Assembly (NCBI GenBank): GCA_036342255.1
Contig: JAZAUS010000001.1
Span: 62,001-126,000 of the forward strand
Length of the DNA stretch: 64,000 nucleotides
Source: RUG11198 sp036342255
Lineage (GTDB): Bacteria > Bacillota_I > Bacilli_A > RF39 > UBA660
Direction of reading: 5' to 3'
The notes beneath the pieces were generated by a model. That model made no database searches. It had not been told where the DNA came from and saw only the letters and a program-made list of their open reading frames with translations. The position numbers and the translations under genes are program-made. Shown here in pieces: positions 34,642 to 41,788 of the stretch (within the stretch, counting starts at the first letter, position 1; every line of letters starts with the position of its first letter).

Positions 34642-34793
34642 ATAATTTCGACTATGAAAACAACACACAGACTAGGTTGGTAGTTTGTTGGTAATATCCA
34701 TGCAAAGACAAGTGGTCATATAAAAAATGACTACGCAAAAACCCATGGTCTAGTCATTGCGAATCTGTCGTAGTATTAGAAAGGAATTAAAAT
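34642..34793 (+). repeat. Cassette junction 2 with rlmD-end copy
   Basis: The rlmD-like end at 34755-34790 reads HCESVVVLERN-stop. Positions 34767-34803 are identical over 37 bp to 33132-33168 at the true rlmD end. Inverted repeats: GACTAG (34670-34675) with CTAGTC (34750-34755); GTGGTCAT (34712-34719) with ATGACTAC (34727-34734). CGAC (34649-34652) and TAAT (34643-34646) after the stop pair with GTCG (34767-34770) and ATTA (34775-34778). Confidence 0.85.
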
Positions 34794-35360
34794 ATGAAAA
34801 AATATGTTAGAGTAATGGATGGATTGAAATCAAATGCTAGTGAAGAAGAATTTAAACTAGATGAAATTATTACTGCTAAAATTTGGAATCCAAAAGAAGA
34901 AGAACCAGAAAAAATGGGAGGATTTAATTTTTCTACAGAAGATAAGATTTTAAGATTTATATTTAGAGGAGATACAATTTATGATGTTGTTATTCCTGAT
35001 GATGCAGAAGTAATCAATGTAGATGAAGAAAAAGGAATTTATAGAGCAAACAAGATTATAGTAACTAACCCGAGAAAAATAACTGAAGATATGGTTATTG
35101 ATATATATAAGAAATCTACATTACCTATAAATAGATACTTTCAATGTATATACTGTCTATTATTTAGAAAATATATAAATGCTTCTAGATATATTATTAA
35201 TGACATTGTTAATAAAGATAATATTAATGAGGCAATAAAAGAATTTGAAGATTTTGCATCTAGATCAAATGGCAATACTACTGGAATATTTGATTATGAT
35301 AAATTGTTTCCAGAAGCAAAAAAAATATATAAAATATTATTAGATATAAGGGATAAATAG
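34794..35360 (+). CDS. Cassette gene 3, unknown 188-aa protein
   Basis: Not recognised by function. A soluble protein beginning KKYVRVMDGLKSNA, then MGGFNFSTEDKILRFIFRGDTIYDVVIPDDAE, followed by a helical half. The strand-rich first part followed by alpha helices resembles small proteins found as stand-alone accessory genes in gut Firmicutes (pattern memory only). No promoter; its SD is in junction 2. Confidence 0.7.
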   Translation: MKKYVRVMDGLKSNASEEEFKLDEIITAKIWNPKEEEPEKMGGFNFSTEDKILRFIFRGDTIYDVVIPDDAEVINVDEEKGIYRANKIIVTNPRKITEDMVIDIYKKSTLPINRYFQCIYCLLFRKYINASRYIINDIVNKDNINEAIKEFEDFASRSNGNTTGIFDYDKLFPEAKKIYKILLDIRDK

Positions 35361-35498
35361 ATATTAAATAATAAAATAACTTAAAGTAATAGATACTGGG
35401 AAACATATTCTGTTGACCTAGAATGAGGTTAAATGATATGTTCTTCGCCCTAGGACAGGGCATGTAGAAAGTGTCACTATTCTTGAAAGGAGAAAAAA
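35361..35498 (+). repeat. Cassette junction 3 with rlmD-end copy
   Basis: The rlmD-like end from 35461 reads HVESVTILERRKK and its stop overlaps the next ATG (ATGA). AAG-T-AATAG (35384-35392) pairs with CTATT-CTT (35477-35484) in 8 bp with one bulged T. AACATAT/ATATGTT (35402-35408, 35436-35442) and CCTAG/CTAGG (35417-35421, 35450-35454) are nested. 35446-35463 matches junction 5 (36722-36739) in 16 of 18 bases. Confidence 0.85.
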
Positions 35499-36293
35499 AT
35501 GAGCATAAGTTTTAGAATATTTGGCGATTTACATTATATTGATGAAGTTCCTGATTGGTCAGACAAAAGAAAATTAGTGGAATATTCAGACATAATGCTA
35601 GATAAGTTGATTAAATCAACAAATGATAATGACAAATTAAAGTTTATTATTAATTTAGGTGATTTAATACAATCGACAGGAAATAAATATCAAGATTTAA
35701 ATAATTTAAAATTTGCTTTAGATAAAATGAAAAAAATAAAATTACCAATATATAATATTCTTGGTAATCATGAATTAAAATCAGTAAATTCAAATAAAGA
35801 AATAATAAAATTATTTGGATATTCAAAATCATCATATTCATTTAATTATGATAATTATCATTTTTTAATAGTAGGAACAGACATTAATCATGATGATAAA
35901 AATTTCAAAACGCAATATGTATCTAATGAAGATATGATGTGGATAAAAAAAGATTTAGAAGAAAACAAAGGAAAAAAAATAATAGTATTTTGCCATTTTG
36001 GAATAATTGATGATAAAGAGATAATGAGTAATTATTGGGCATATACTGAAAATGGTGAAAACTTGATGTTAAGAAATAGAAAAGAACTACTAGATATCTT
36101 ATCACCATACAATGTTATAGGAATGCTTTGTGGTCATCAACATTGGACAAAAAAATTACCATATAAAAATCATTATTGTTACATGTTGGGATCATTAACT
36201 GAAAATATAAAAAATGATGGGAAACCAGATGGAGTATTTTTTGATGTCACCTTAGATAATAATCAAATAAGTGTAGAAGAAAAACATCTTTAA
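35499..36293 (+). CDS. Metallophosphoesterase (cassette gene 4)
   Basis: A 264-aa calcineurin-like phosphoesterase. The five metal motifs are in order: GDLH (D-x-H), GDLIQ, GNHE, a lone histidine in FCHFGI, and GHQHW. It probably acts on phosphomonoesters or diesters; substrate unknown. No signal peptide, so cytoplasmic. SD GAAAGGAG sits in junction 3. Confidence 0.88.
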   Translation: MSISFRIFGDLHYIDEVPDWSDKRKLVEYSDIMLDKLIKSTNDNDKLKFIINLGDLIQSTGNKYQDLNNLKFALDKMKKIKLPIYNILGNHELKSVNSNKEIIKLFGYSKSSYSFNYDNYHFLIVGTDINHDDKNFKTQYVSNEDMMWIKKDLEENKGKKIIVFCHFGIIDDKEIMSNYWAYTENGENLMLRNRKELLDILSPYNVIGMLCGHQHWTKKLPYKNHYCYMLGSLTENIKNDGKPDGVFFDVTLDNNQISVEEKHL

Positions 36294-36316
36294 TAATATT
36301 AGAAAGGAAATAAAAT
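36294..36316 (+). repeat. Short cassette junction 4
   Basis: Only the last five codons of the rlmD-like end remain (36296-36313, ILERK-stop) and the structured part is missing. Either two genes share one cassette or the junction was trimmed. It still provides AGAAAGGA for the next gene. Confidence 0.7.
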
Positions 36317-36667
36317 ATGAAATTTTATGGAATAAGTAGAGTCTTTCTAACAATTAATAATGAACAATATAAAACAATTGGTGCTTTTTGGGATGAATTA
36401 TCAGAAAAATATGGAATGGAAAACCTAAGAGGATTAGGGTATAATTGGACAAATGATTCAATAGAGTATGTAATTGGACTCAAAGATGGTATTATAGCTG
36501 ATAAAAATATTGATATTGATTTACCTGATGAAGGATGGATTATTGTAAAAGGCAGCACTAATGATTTATCAAAAATATATGAAGATATATATAAAGATGG
36601 ACCATTAAAATACGAAATAGAAATGTTTAATAATAATGGGACTTGTGAAATTTGGTATTTTAGATAA
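36317..36667 (+). CDS. GyrI-like small-molecule-binding domain protein
   Basis: A 116-aa protein resembling the GyrI/AraC effector-binding fold: IGAFWDELSEKYG, then SIEYVIGL, a strand LPDEGWIIVKGS, DLSKIYEDIYKDG and the closing TCEIWYF. Stand-alone versions bind small ligands or gyrase. No DNA-binding domain. Part of the cassette array, behind the short junction. Confidence 0.7.
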   Translation: MKFYGISRVFLTINNEQYKTIGAFWDELSEKYGMENLRGLGYNWTNDSIEYVIGLKDGIIADKNIDIDLPDEGWIIVKGSTNDLSKIYEDIYKDGPLKYEIEMFNNNGTCEIWYFR

Positions 36668-36800
36668 TAATATTTGATAATATTATCTAAATGCACAGAC
36701 TTGCAACAACAATATGTTTGTCGCCTCAGGACAGGGCATTGCGAATCCGTCGTTGTTCTTGAAAGAATAGTTAAATAAAAATAGGAAAGGATGAAGAAAA
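36668..36800 (+). repeat. Cassette junction 5 with rlmD-end copy
   Basis: The rlmD-like end at 36737-36778 reads HCESVVVLERIVK-stop. AACAAC (36705-36710) pairs with GTTGTT (36752-36757) inside the end copy. An AT-rich inverted repeat (AGATAATA...TATTATCT) directly follows the stop of the previous gene. The next gene has its own extra SD, GGAAAGGATG. Confidence 0.8.
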
Positions 36801-37325
36801 ATGGCTGTTACAGTAACATTAGCTGGATCTTATAGTGGACAAAGATTTAAAAAAATGAAAAATTTAAAACAACAATTGGAAGAAGCAGGTGTTAATGTAT
36901 TATATCCACCTAAGGGAGAAATGGATGATTCTGAATATGGTTTTTTTGAAAGTGATGAAAAAACTGGAGATCCTAATAGTGATTTTGCTAGAGCTGAAAT
37001 GAAATTTTTACATGGAACATTAAGAAAATGCGATGCAATTATTTTTTGTAATTATGATGGACATTTAGGTCAAATGTCTAGTTATGAATCTTACTTTTTT
37101 ATTTCGGCAATAATTACAGAAGGCATTGATAAATATTATAATAGTTTTGGTAGTCTTCCTATTTATATGACTGATGAAGTTAATTATGATGATTGTTCTG
37201 ATTTCTTAGGAGAATTATTTAAATCAGGAATATCGTCAGGATTTATAAAAATTGGCATAGATAATTTTTATGATGATTTCAATTTAACAAAGCCAGTATC
37301 AAAAAAAGAAGTTAAAACAAGATAA
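36801..37325 (+). CDS. Nucleoside 2-deoxyribosyltransferase/TIR-like fold protein (cassette gene)
   Basis: A 174-aa protein beginning VTVTLAGSYSGQRFKKM, then LYPPKGE, an acidic F-A-R-A-E segment, RKCDAIIFCNYDGHLGQM and SSYES. The GS start, the C-D-A-I-x-x-x-N motif and the glutamate in the S-x-E pattern fit the deoxyribosyltransferase-like superfamily that includes nucleotide hydrolases. Substrate unknown. No promoter. Confidence 0.65.
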   Translation: MAVTVTLAGSYSGQRFKKMKNLKQQLEEAGVNVLYPPKGEMDDSEYGFFESDEKTGDPNSDFARAEMKFLHGTLRKCDAIIFCNYDGHLGQMSSYESYFFISAIITEGIDKYYNSFGSLPIYMTDEVNYDDCSDFLGELFKSGISSGFIKIGIDNFYDDFNLTKPVSKKEVKTR

Positions 37326-37434
37326 TAAACAATCTATTTGAACTATTCGTTTAACACCCATTAATAAAGTCAATTATTTGTTCGTCGTATACTAGTCATT
37401 GTGAAACTATCGCAGTTTTAGAAAGGATGTAAAA
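37326..37434 (+). repeat. Cassette junction 6 with rlmD-end copy
   Basis: The rlmD-like end at 37397-37432 reads HCETIAVLERM-stop. Pairing of the upstream part is weaker here: AACT (37341-37344) with AGTT (37414-37417) and CG with CG. 37392-37405 matches junction 2 (34750-34763) in 13 of 14 bases. Confidence 0.78.
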
Positions 37435-37932
37435 ATGAAAAAAATAAGTGATGATATCTTAAATGCTATTGCTCCGTGTTCAATGTTTTGTTCAACATGC
37501 ACAGGATGTAAATATGGAGATATCAGTTTTCATGCAAAAGAATTATTAAGATTACTAGATGGTCATAAAGAATTTTTAGAAAAAAATCTAAAAAAAGAAT
37601 ATAGATATAAACTAGATGAATTTATTATTTTTCAAAAAAAACTAAAAAAGTATGCTAATCCAAAGTGTGGTGGCTGTAGAAATGGTGGAGCAAGTGGGTG
37701 TAGTATAAAAGGATGTTTTATTAATGAATGTACTAAGGAGCATAATGTAAATTTTTGTGGTGAATGTAGTTTATTTCCATGTGATAAGGTAAATAGTACA
37801 GTATTCAAAGATAGTATAATAAAAAAATGGCTTGATGGTAATACTAGAATAAAACAAATTGGTATTAATTTATATTATGAAGAAAGAAAGAATATACCAC
37901 ATTATATTAATCATAAAAAACAAAATAGATAA
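37435..37932 (+). CDS. DUF3795 cysteine-rich protein (cassette gene)
   Basis: A 165-aa protein with the DUF3795 order: APCSMFCSTCTGC, a helical middle, then CGGCRNGGASGCSIKGCF, CGECSLFPC and the end KWLDGNTRIKQIGINLYYEE. The many cysteines (14) suggest zinc or Fe-S binding. The biological role of the family is unknown. Confidence 0.85.
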   Translation: MKKISDDILNAIAPCSMFCSTCTGCKYGDISFHAKELLRLLDGHKEFLEKNLKKEYRYKLDEFIIFQKKLKKYANPKCGGCRNGGASGCSIKGCFINECTKEHNVNFCGECSLFPCDKVNSTVFKDSIIKKWLDGNTRIKQIGINLYYEERKNIPHYINHKKQNR

Positions 37933-38096
37933 TTAATTATAATAATATAGGCAATATTATCTTGTATCTAGAACTAGTATAGTTAAGGGGTTTAAGAATA
38001 TACCATAGTGACCTAGAGCTAGATTCAATGATATGTTCTTTACTCTAGAATATATCATTGCATGAGTATTATAATATTAGAAAGGAAAGAATTAAC
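37933..38096 (+). repeat. Cassette junction 7 with rlmD-end copy
   Basis: The rlmD-like end from 38056 reads HCMSIIILERKE. CAATGATAT (38026-38034) and ATATCATTG (38052-38060) form a perfect 9-bp inverted repeat. TAA-T-TATAA (37934-37942) pairs with TAATA-TTA (38072-38079) apart from one mismatch, again with a bulged T. CTAG-containing short repeats lie between. Confidence 0.82.
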
Positions 38097-38300
38097 ATGA
38101 GTAAGTATGAACCATTATGGAAATATGTAAAAGATAATAATAAAGATGAATATAAATTATCTTTTGATGAAGTTAAGAAAATAACAGGTTTTGAGTTTGA
38201 TCATGCCTTTTTAACTTTTAAAAAAGAATTATTAGATTATGGATATGAATTTAAAAAACTGTCTTTAAAAGAAAGATGGGTATGGATAGTAAGGAAGTAA
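38097..38300 (+). CDS. Small protein, DUF7662-like (cassette gene)
   Basis: A 67-aa protein: KYEPLWKYVKDNNKDEYKLS, FDEVKKITGFEFDHAF and a basic end. The YEPL-W-x-Y start and the I-T-G-F segment resemble small DUF7662-type proteins of unknown role. SD AGAAAGGAA in junction 7. It is followed 2 nt later by a GNAT gene, so this cassette probably holds two genes. Confidence 0.65.
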   Translation: MSKYEPLWKYVKDNNKDEYKLSFDEVKKITGFEFDHAFLTFKKELLDYGYEFKKLSLKERWVWIVRK

Positions 38301-38302
38301 TA

Positions 38303-38785
38303 ATGAAAATAATTGAATATGAAGAAAAGTATTTAGAAGATGTAAAAGATTTACTTGTTGAATTAGAAGAGTATATTTTATCTATTGATGAGGATAATCT
38401 TGATCAGCTTCATTCTGATTACAGAGATAAAATGGCATTATTTGATTTACAAGAAGTAAGCGATAATAATGGTAAGTGTTATTTGGCTATAGAAAATGAT
38501 AAGGCAATTGGTTTGATAATGGGCATTATTATAAAATTTGATGAGTTTGATTATTTAGATTATAAATGTCCTAAAGAAGGTGAGATTACTGAATTAATAG
38601 TTACTTCTAAAACAAGAAGTAAAGGTATTGGACAAATACTAATAAATAAAATGGAAGAATATTTTAAATCAATGGGATGTGAATATGTTTTAGTAGATGT
38701 ATTTGCATATAATAAAATAGGAATTAATTTTTACAATAAGAGTGGATATCATCATAGAATGTATACGGATATTAAGAAATTATAA
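38303..38785 (+). CDS. GNAT-family N-acetyltransferase (cassette gene)
   Basis: A 160-aa acetyltransferase. The acetyl-CoA loop SKTRSKGIGQILI is preceded by the strand EITELIV and followed by VLVDVFAYNKIGINFYNKSGY, the classic GNAT order. Substrate unknown. Start ATG 38303 with AAGGAAG 7 nt upstream; the GTG-like upstream start inside the previous gene is unlikely. Confidence 0.87.
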   Translation: MKIIEYEEKYLEDVKDLLVELEEYILSIDEDNLDQLHSDYRDKMALFDLQEVSDNNGKCYLAIENDKAIGLIMGIIIKFDEFDYLDYKCPKEGEITELIVTSKTRSKGIGQILINKMEEYFKSMGCEYVLVDVFAYNKIGINFYNKSGYHHRMYTDIKKL

Positions 38786-38818
38786 TAATCTCAAAATTTT
38801 GAAAAGGAGATAAGAATT

Positions 38819-38914
38819 ATGGGATACATTATGAATTTGAGAGAAAAAGAAACAAATAAAAAAGAAAGTATTCTAAATAGGTGTCCATCCATTGAGAATC
38901 AATTAAGGGTTTAG
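38819..38914 (+). pseudogene. 31-aa frame ending in a cassette junction, probable truncated gene
   Basis: ATG at 38819 with a strong AAAAGGAG upstream opens a 31-aa frame (MGYIMNLREKETNKKES...) that runs into the decayed junction 8 and stops there. It looks like the start of a cassette gene cut by deletion. It may also be a genuine microprotein. Confidence 0.4.
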
Positions 38915-38935
38915 ATAAAGATAGGAGAAAATAAT
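38877..38935 (+). repeat. Decayed cassette junction 8
   Basis: 38877-38894 matches junction 1 (33886-33903) in 17 of 18 bases. The rlmD-like end from 38890 is recognisable but carries a TGA in the second codon and several changes (H-stop-E-S-I-...-D-R-R-K). Confidence 0.65.
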
Positions 38936-39154
38936 ATGTATAATTTTAAAAAAGAAACTAGAGAAAATATAAAAAAAACATTAGGTATTTCATGTGAAGA
39001 ATTTATATCACTAAATCCTATTGAGCAACATAGATTAATTAAACAAAACAGGCAAAAAAAAACAAAGCAAAAAAACAATAATGATGTAAATGTAATATAT
39101 GATAAACCTGTTTCCTTTACAAAAAAGTTAATTAGAAAAAATAGGAAAAGATAA
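38936..39154 (+). CDS. 72-aa basic protein (last clear cassette gene)
   Basis: A highly basic 72-aa protein with helical start (FKKETRENIKKTLGIS, then FISLNPIEQHRLIKQ) and a Lys/Arg/Asn-rich tail (KKTKQKNNN; KLIRKNRKR). Not recognised. It could bind nucleic acid by charge, which is only a guess. SD GGAGAAA in the decayed junction. Confidence 0.55.
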   Translation: MYNFKKETRENIKKTLGISCEEFISLNPIEQHRLIKQNRQKKTKQKNNNDVNVIYDKPVSFTKKLIRKNRKR

Positions 39155-39231
39155 TAATATCATTATATAATTAGAAATGCTGATATTGATGTGCTAGAAT
39201 TGTAGTTATTAAGAGAGAGTAAGGTGAAAAA
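39155..39231 (+). repeat. Possible decayed junction 9
   Basis: 39158-39180 resembles the end copy of junction 7 with an internal deletion (TATCATT then TTAGAAA). A later AGAGAG-AGTAAGGTG gives the SD of the next gene. Marks the likely right edge of the array. Confidence 0.4.
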
Positions 39232-40131
39232 ATGCAAATATTTGCTACATTATTAACATTTTTATTGTGGGGAATTGCTGATTTATTCTATAAAATTGGT
39301 AATCAAGGTGATGGTAACAGGAATCATTTAAAAACAGGGATTATGGTTGGTTTAGTAATGGGACTTCATGCAACCTATCTATTATTTGTTACTCATACTA
39401 ATATTGATATTATGGATATTATTAAATATTTACCAGTATCATTTTGTTATATTGCTAGTATGGTGATTGGTTATAGAGGTTTAAAATATTTAGAATTATC
39501 AATATCTAGTCCTATTCAGAATACTAGTGGTGTTATAGTAGCTTTATTATTTATCTTTTTCTTTAATGAACATTATGATTATCCCTTTTATATTGCACTA
39601 GCTTCTATTTTTATTGGTGTTATTACTATAGCAATTATAAATCTAGAAAAAAGTAAGAAAGAAAGAAAAGAGTTTAATAAGAAAAATACTTTTCAAAAGA
39701 TTTTAACTTTAACTATACTTTTTCCATTAGGATATTGTTTACTTGATGGATTAGGAACATTCTTAGATGGTATCTATTTAGATAAATTAGAGTTAATTGG
39801 TGAACAAGCATCACTAATTGCCTATGAGTATACTTTTGCTTTATATGGACTAATTACATTTATTTATTTAAAAATAAAAAAAGAGGATTTTTCGATTATT
39901 AAAGAAAAAACAAAACTAATAGCTGCCATATTTGAAACAGGTGGAGAAATATTCTATGTAACTGCTATGAGTGGGAATTCTACTATTGCAGCTCCAATTA
40001 TTGGCAGCTATTGTGTACTATCAATGTTATTATCAAGAATATTTTTAAAAGAAAAACTATCTATAAAAGAATATATTGGTATCTTTTTAGTAATTGTTGG
40101 AGTTATTATTCTAGCATTTCTTGATGTATAA
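39232..40131 (+). CDS. EamA/DMT-family transporter
   Basis: A 299-aa protein with ten hydrophobic helices in two repeats, the drug/metabolite transporter layout. The first half has LLWGIADLFYKIG and ELSISSPIQNTSGVIVALL; the second has GNSTIAAPIIGSYCVLSMLLSRIFLKEKL and a last helix after a YIGIFLVIVGV segment. Substrate unknown. It lies at the right edge of the cassette array and may have arrived the same way. Confidence 0.85.
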   Translation: MQIFATLLTFLLWGIADLFYKIGNQGDGNRNHLKTGIMVGLVMGLHATYLLFVTHTNIDIMDIIKYLPVSFCYIASMVIGYRGLKYLELSISSPIQNTSGVIVALLFIFFFNEHYDYPFYIALASIFIGVITIAIINLEKSKKERKEFNKKNTFQKILTLTILFPLGYCLLDGLGTFLDGIYLDKLELIGEQASLIAYEYTFALYGLITFIYLKIKKEDFSIIKEKTKLIAAIFETGGEIFYVTAMSGNSTIAAPIIGSYCVLSMLLSRIFLKEKLSIKEYIGIFLVIVGVIILAFLDV

Positions 40132-40252
40132 TATATATTCAAAGATTTTATTTGGAATAATAGTTGATATTAAATTGATAATAAAAAAATAAGGATATTT
40201 AAAAATAATTAAATTATTGTTTAATTATGTTATAATTAAAGTGGTGTTTGAT

Positions 40253-40981
40253 ATGAAGAATAAATCAAAATTTAGACAGCTTTATGAAAAACGAATTGTA
40301 GTACGAATAATTATTTTTATTATAACAATTGGTATTTATATATGGAATCCCAATACATTTAATGTTGTTAAAGGATTTAATATGGTTAAATTCTTTTCAC
40401 CATTACATATATTATGGTTAATATGGATGGTTGATATGATATTACAATTATGTATTGTTCCAAAGTACTGGCCATTAGGTTCACAAAAGTATTGGGCTCA
40501 TAGATATTTGCCAGATATAAAAAAGATTAATAAAGATGCTATAAAAAGGCATATGGATGAGCTTAATAATGGGAGTATAGCAGTAGCAATTGTCTGGATA
40601 TTATTTGTATCTATTATAGATATATTATATTTAAATAATGTAATATCTTATCAAATTGTTATATTGATATCTTGTGCTTTTTATGTATGTGATGTTATAT
40701 GTGTTGTAGTATGGTGTCCGTTTAGAGTAATATTTATGCATAATAAATGCTGTACTACATGTAGAATATTTAATTGGGATCATGCTATGATGTTTTTACC
40801 TTTAATAGTAATTCCAGGATTATGGACTTATAGTTTATTATTTATGTCAATTCTAATATTAATTATTTGGGAAGTTGCCTGTGCACTTCATCCAGAAAGA
40901 TTTTTAGAGAAAACTAATTGTGCTCTAAGATGTAGTAATTGTGATGATAAATTATGTGGTAAAAACATAATCAACAAATAA
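40253..40981 (+). CDS. Multi-pass membrane protein with cysteine motif
   Basis: A 242-aa protein with about five or six membrane helices. A conserved-looking loop, NKCCTTCRIFNWDHAMMF (about residues 163-180), precedes the later helices, and the tail has CALRCSNCDDKLC, so nine or so cysteines sit on one face. Not recognised; metal or redox binding is possible. The upstream in-frame start at 40217 overlaps the TATAAT (near 40230), so ATG 40253 is used. Confidence 0.7.
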   Translation: MKNKSKFRQLYEKRIVVRIIIFIITIGIYIWNPNTFNVVKGFNMVKFFSPLHILWLIWMVDMILQLCIVPKYWPLGSQKYWAHRYLPDIKKINKDAIKRHMDELNNGSIAVAIVWILFVSIIDILYLNNVISYQIVILISCAFYVCDVICVVVWCPFRVIFMHNKCCTTCRIFNWDHAMMFLPLIVIPGLWTYSLLFMSILILIIWEVACALHPERFLEKTNCALRCSNCDDKLCGKNIINK

Positions 40982-41021
40982 TATTATTACAATCATAAGA
41001 TTATTATTTTTTGGAATAACA

Positions 41022-41192
41022 ATGGGTAATAATAAATATCTAGATTCTATTTTTGAGGGAAAAGTATTCCTAAAGGGAATAGATGGAGTTAAGAAGTATA
41101 ATTATACAATTAGATCAATTATTACAGTTGTCGAGTTACCCTTTATTATAATATCTATAATATATCAAATTATAAAACCAAAGTTAAGATAA
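41022..41192 (+). CDS. 56-aa small membrane protein (tentative)
   Basis: A short frame with a hydrophobic stretch near its C-terminus (VVELPFIIISIIYQIIKP) and a basic end. The SD is poor (GGAATAAC), so it may be a remnant of a longer gene rather than an active one. The surrounding 280 nt hold nothing else recognisable. Confidence 0.35.
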   Translation: MGNNKYLDSIFEGKVFLKGIDGVKKYNYTIRSIITVVELPFIIISIIYQIIKPKLR

Positions 41193-41259
41193 ATAAAATA
41201 TTATTATTGATAGAAGGATATTTATAATATATAATTATATTAGTAAGGATAGGTGTATT

Positions 41260-41784
41260 ATGAAAATTAATTTTATAATAGCACAATTAATGGGGCTTTT
41301 GGCATTGGTGTTTTTGGTATATAGTTTTCAAAATAATAATAAGAAGACTTTATTAAAGTTTCAAGTAGTATCTAGTTTTTTGTATGCTATGCAATATTTG
41401 TTTTTGGGTGCTTATACTGGTTGTTTAATGAATATAGTATGTATGATAAGAAATTATTTGTTTAAAGAGTATGAAGATGTTGAAATTTCTTTGAGATGGT
41501 TACTTATTATTTTAGGGGCTATGTCATTATTAATGATGTTTTCTTATGATGGTTATGTTAGTTTGTTACCATTTTTTGCTGTGTTGTTTTTTACAATAGC
41601 GTTATGGGTTGGTAATTTAAGATTTATTAGAATATTTGAGGCAATTGGAGCTTTACTATTTATAATATATAGTGTTTTGGTGTATGCTGTTATGGGAGTT
41701 TTTGCATTTTCTTTTGAATTGTCTACAGTATTGTTTGCTATATATAGGTTTGATATAAAGAAAAATAAGAATAAAAAAGGATGA
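41260..41784 (+). CDS. YgjV-family inner membrane protein
   Basis: A 174-aa protein with about six helices. AQLMGLLALVFLVYSFQNNNKKTLLKFQ, then FLYAMQYLFLGAYTGCLMN and IRNYLF are the usual YgjV features. Function unknown in all hosts. It is followed by a CDF transporter gene 4 nt later, so the two are probably one transcript. Confidence 0.8.
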   Translation: MKINFIIAQLMGLLALVFLVYSFQNNNKKTLLKFQVVSSFLYAMQYLFLGAYTGCLMNIVCMIRNYLFKEYEDVEISLRWLLIILGAMSLLMMFSYDGYVSLLPFFAVLFFTIALWVGNLRFIRIFEAIGALLFIIYSVLVYAVMGVFAFSFELSTVLFAIYRFDIKKNKNKKG

Positions 41785-41788
41785 TAAT

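Noticed and set aside
33828..39231. Classical integron attC sites or an integron integrase
   Set aside because: The junctions lack the GTTRRRY/RYYYAAC core and no tyrosine recombinase gene exists in the window; only the overall architecture is comparable.
33828..39231. CRISPR array
   Set aside because: Repeats are spaced 0.65-0.9 kb apart, are degenerate and flank genes; no short regularly spaced repeats exist anywhere in the window.
41022..41192. Well-supported small membrane protein
   Set aside because: Kept only as a low-confidence feature because the SD is poor and no neighbour is coupled to it.
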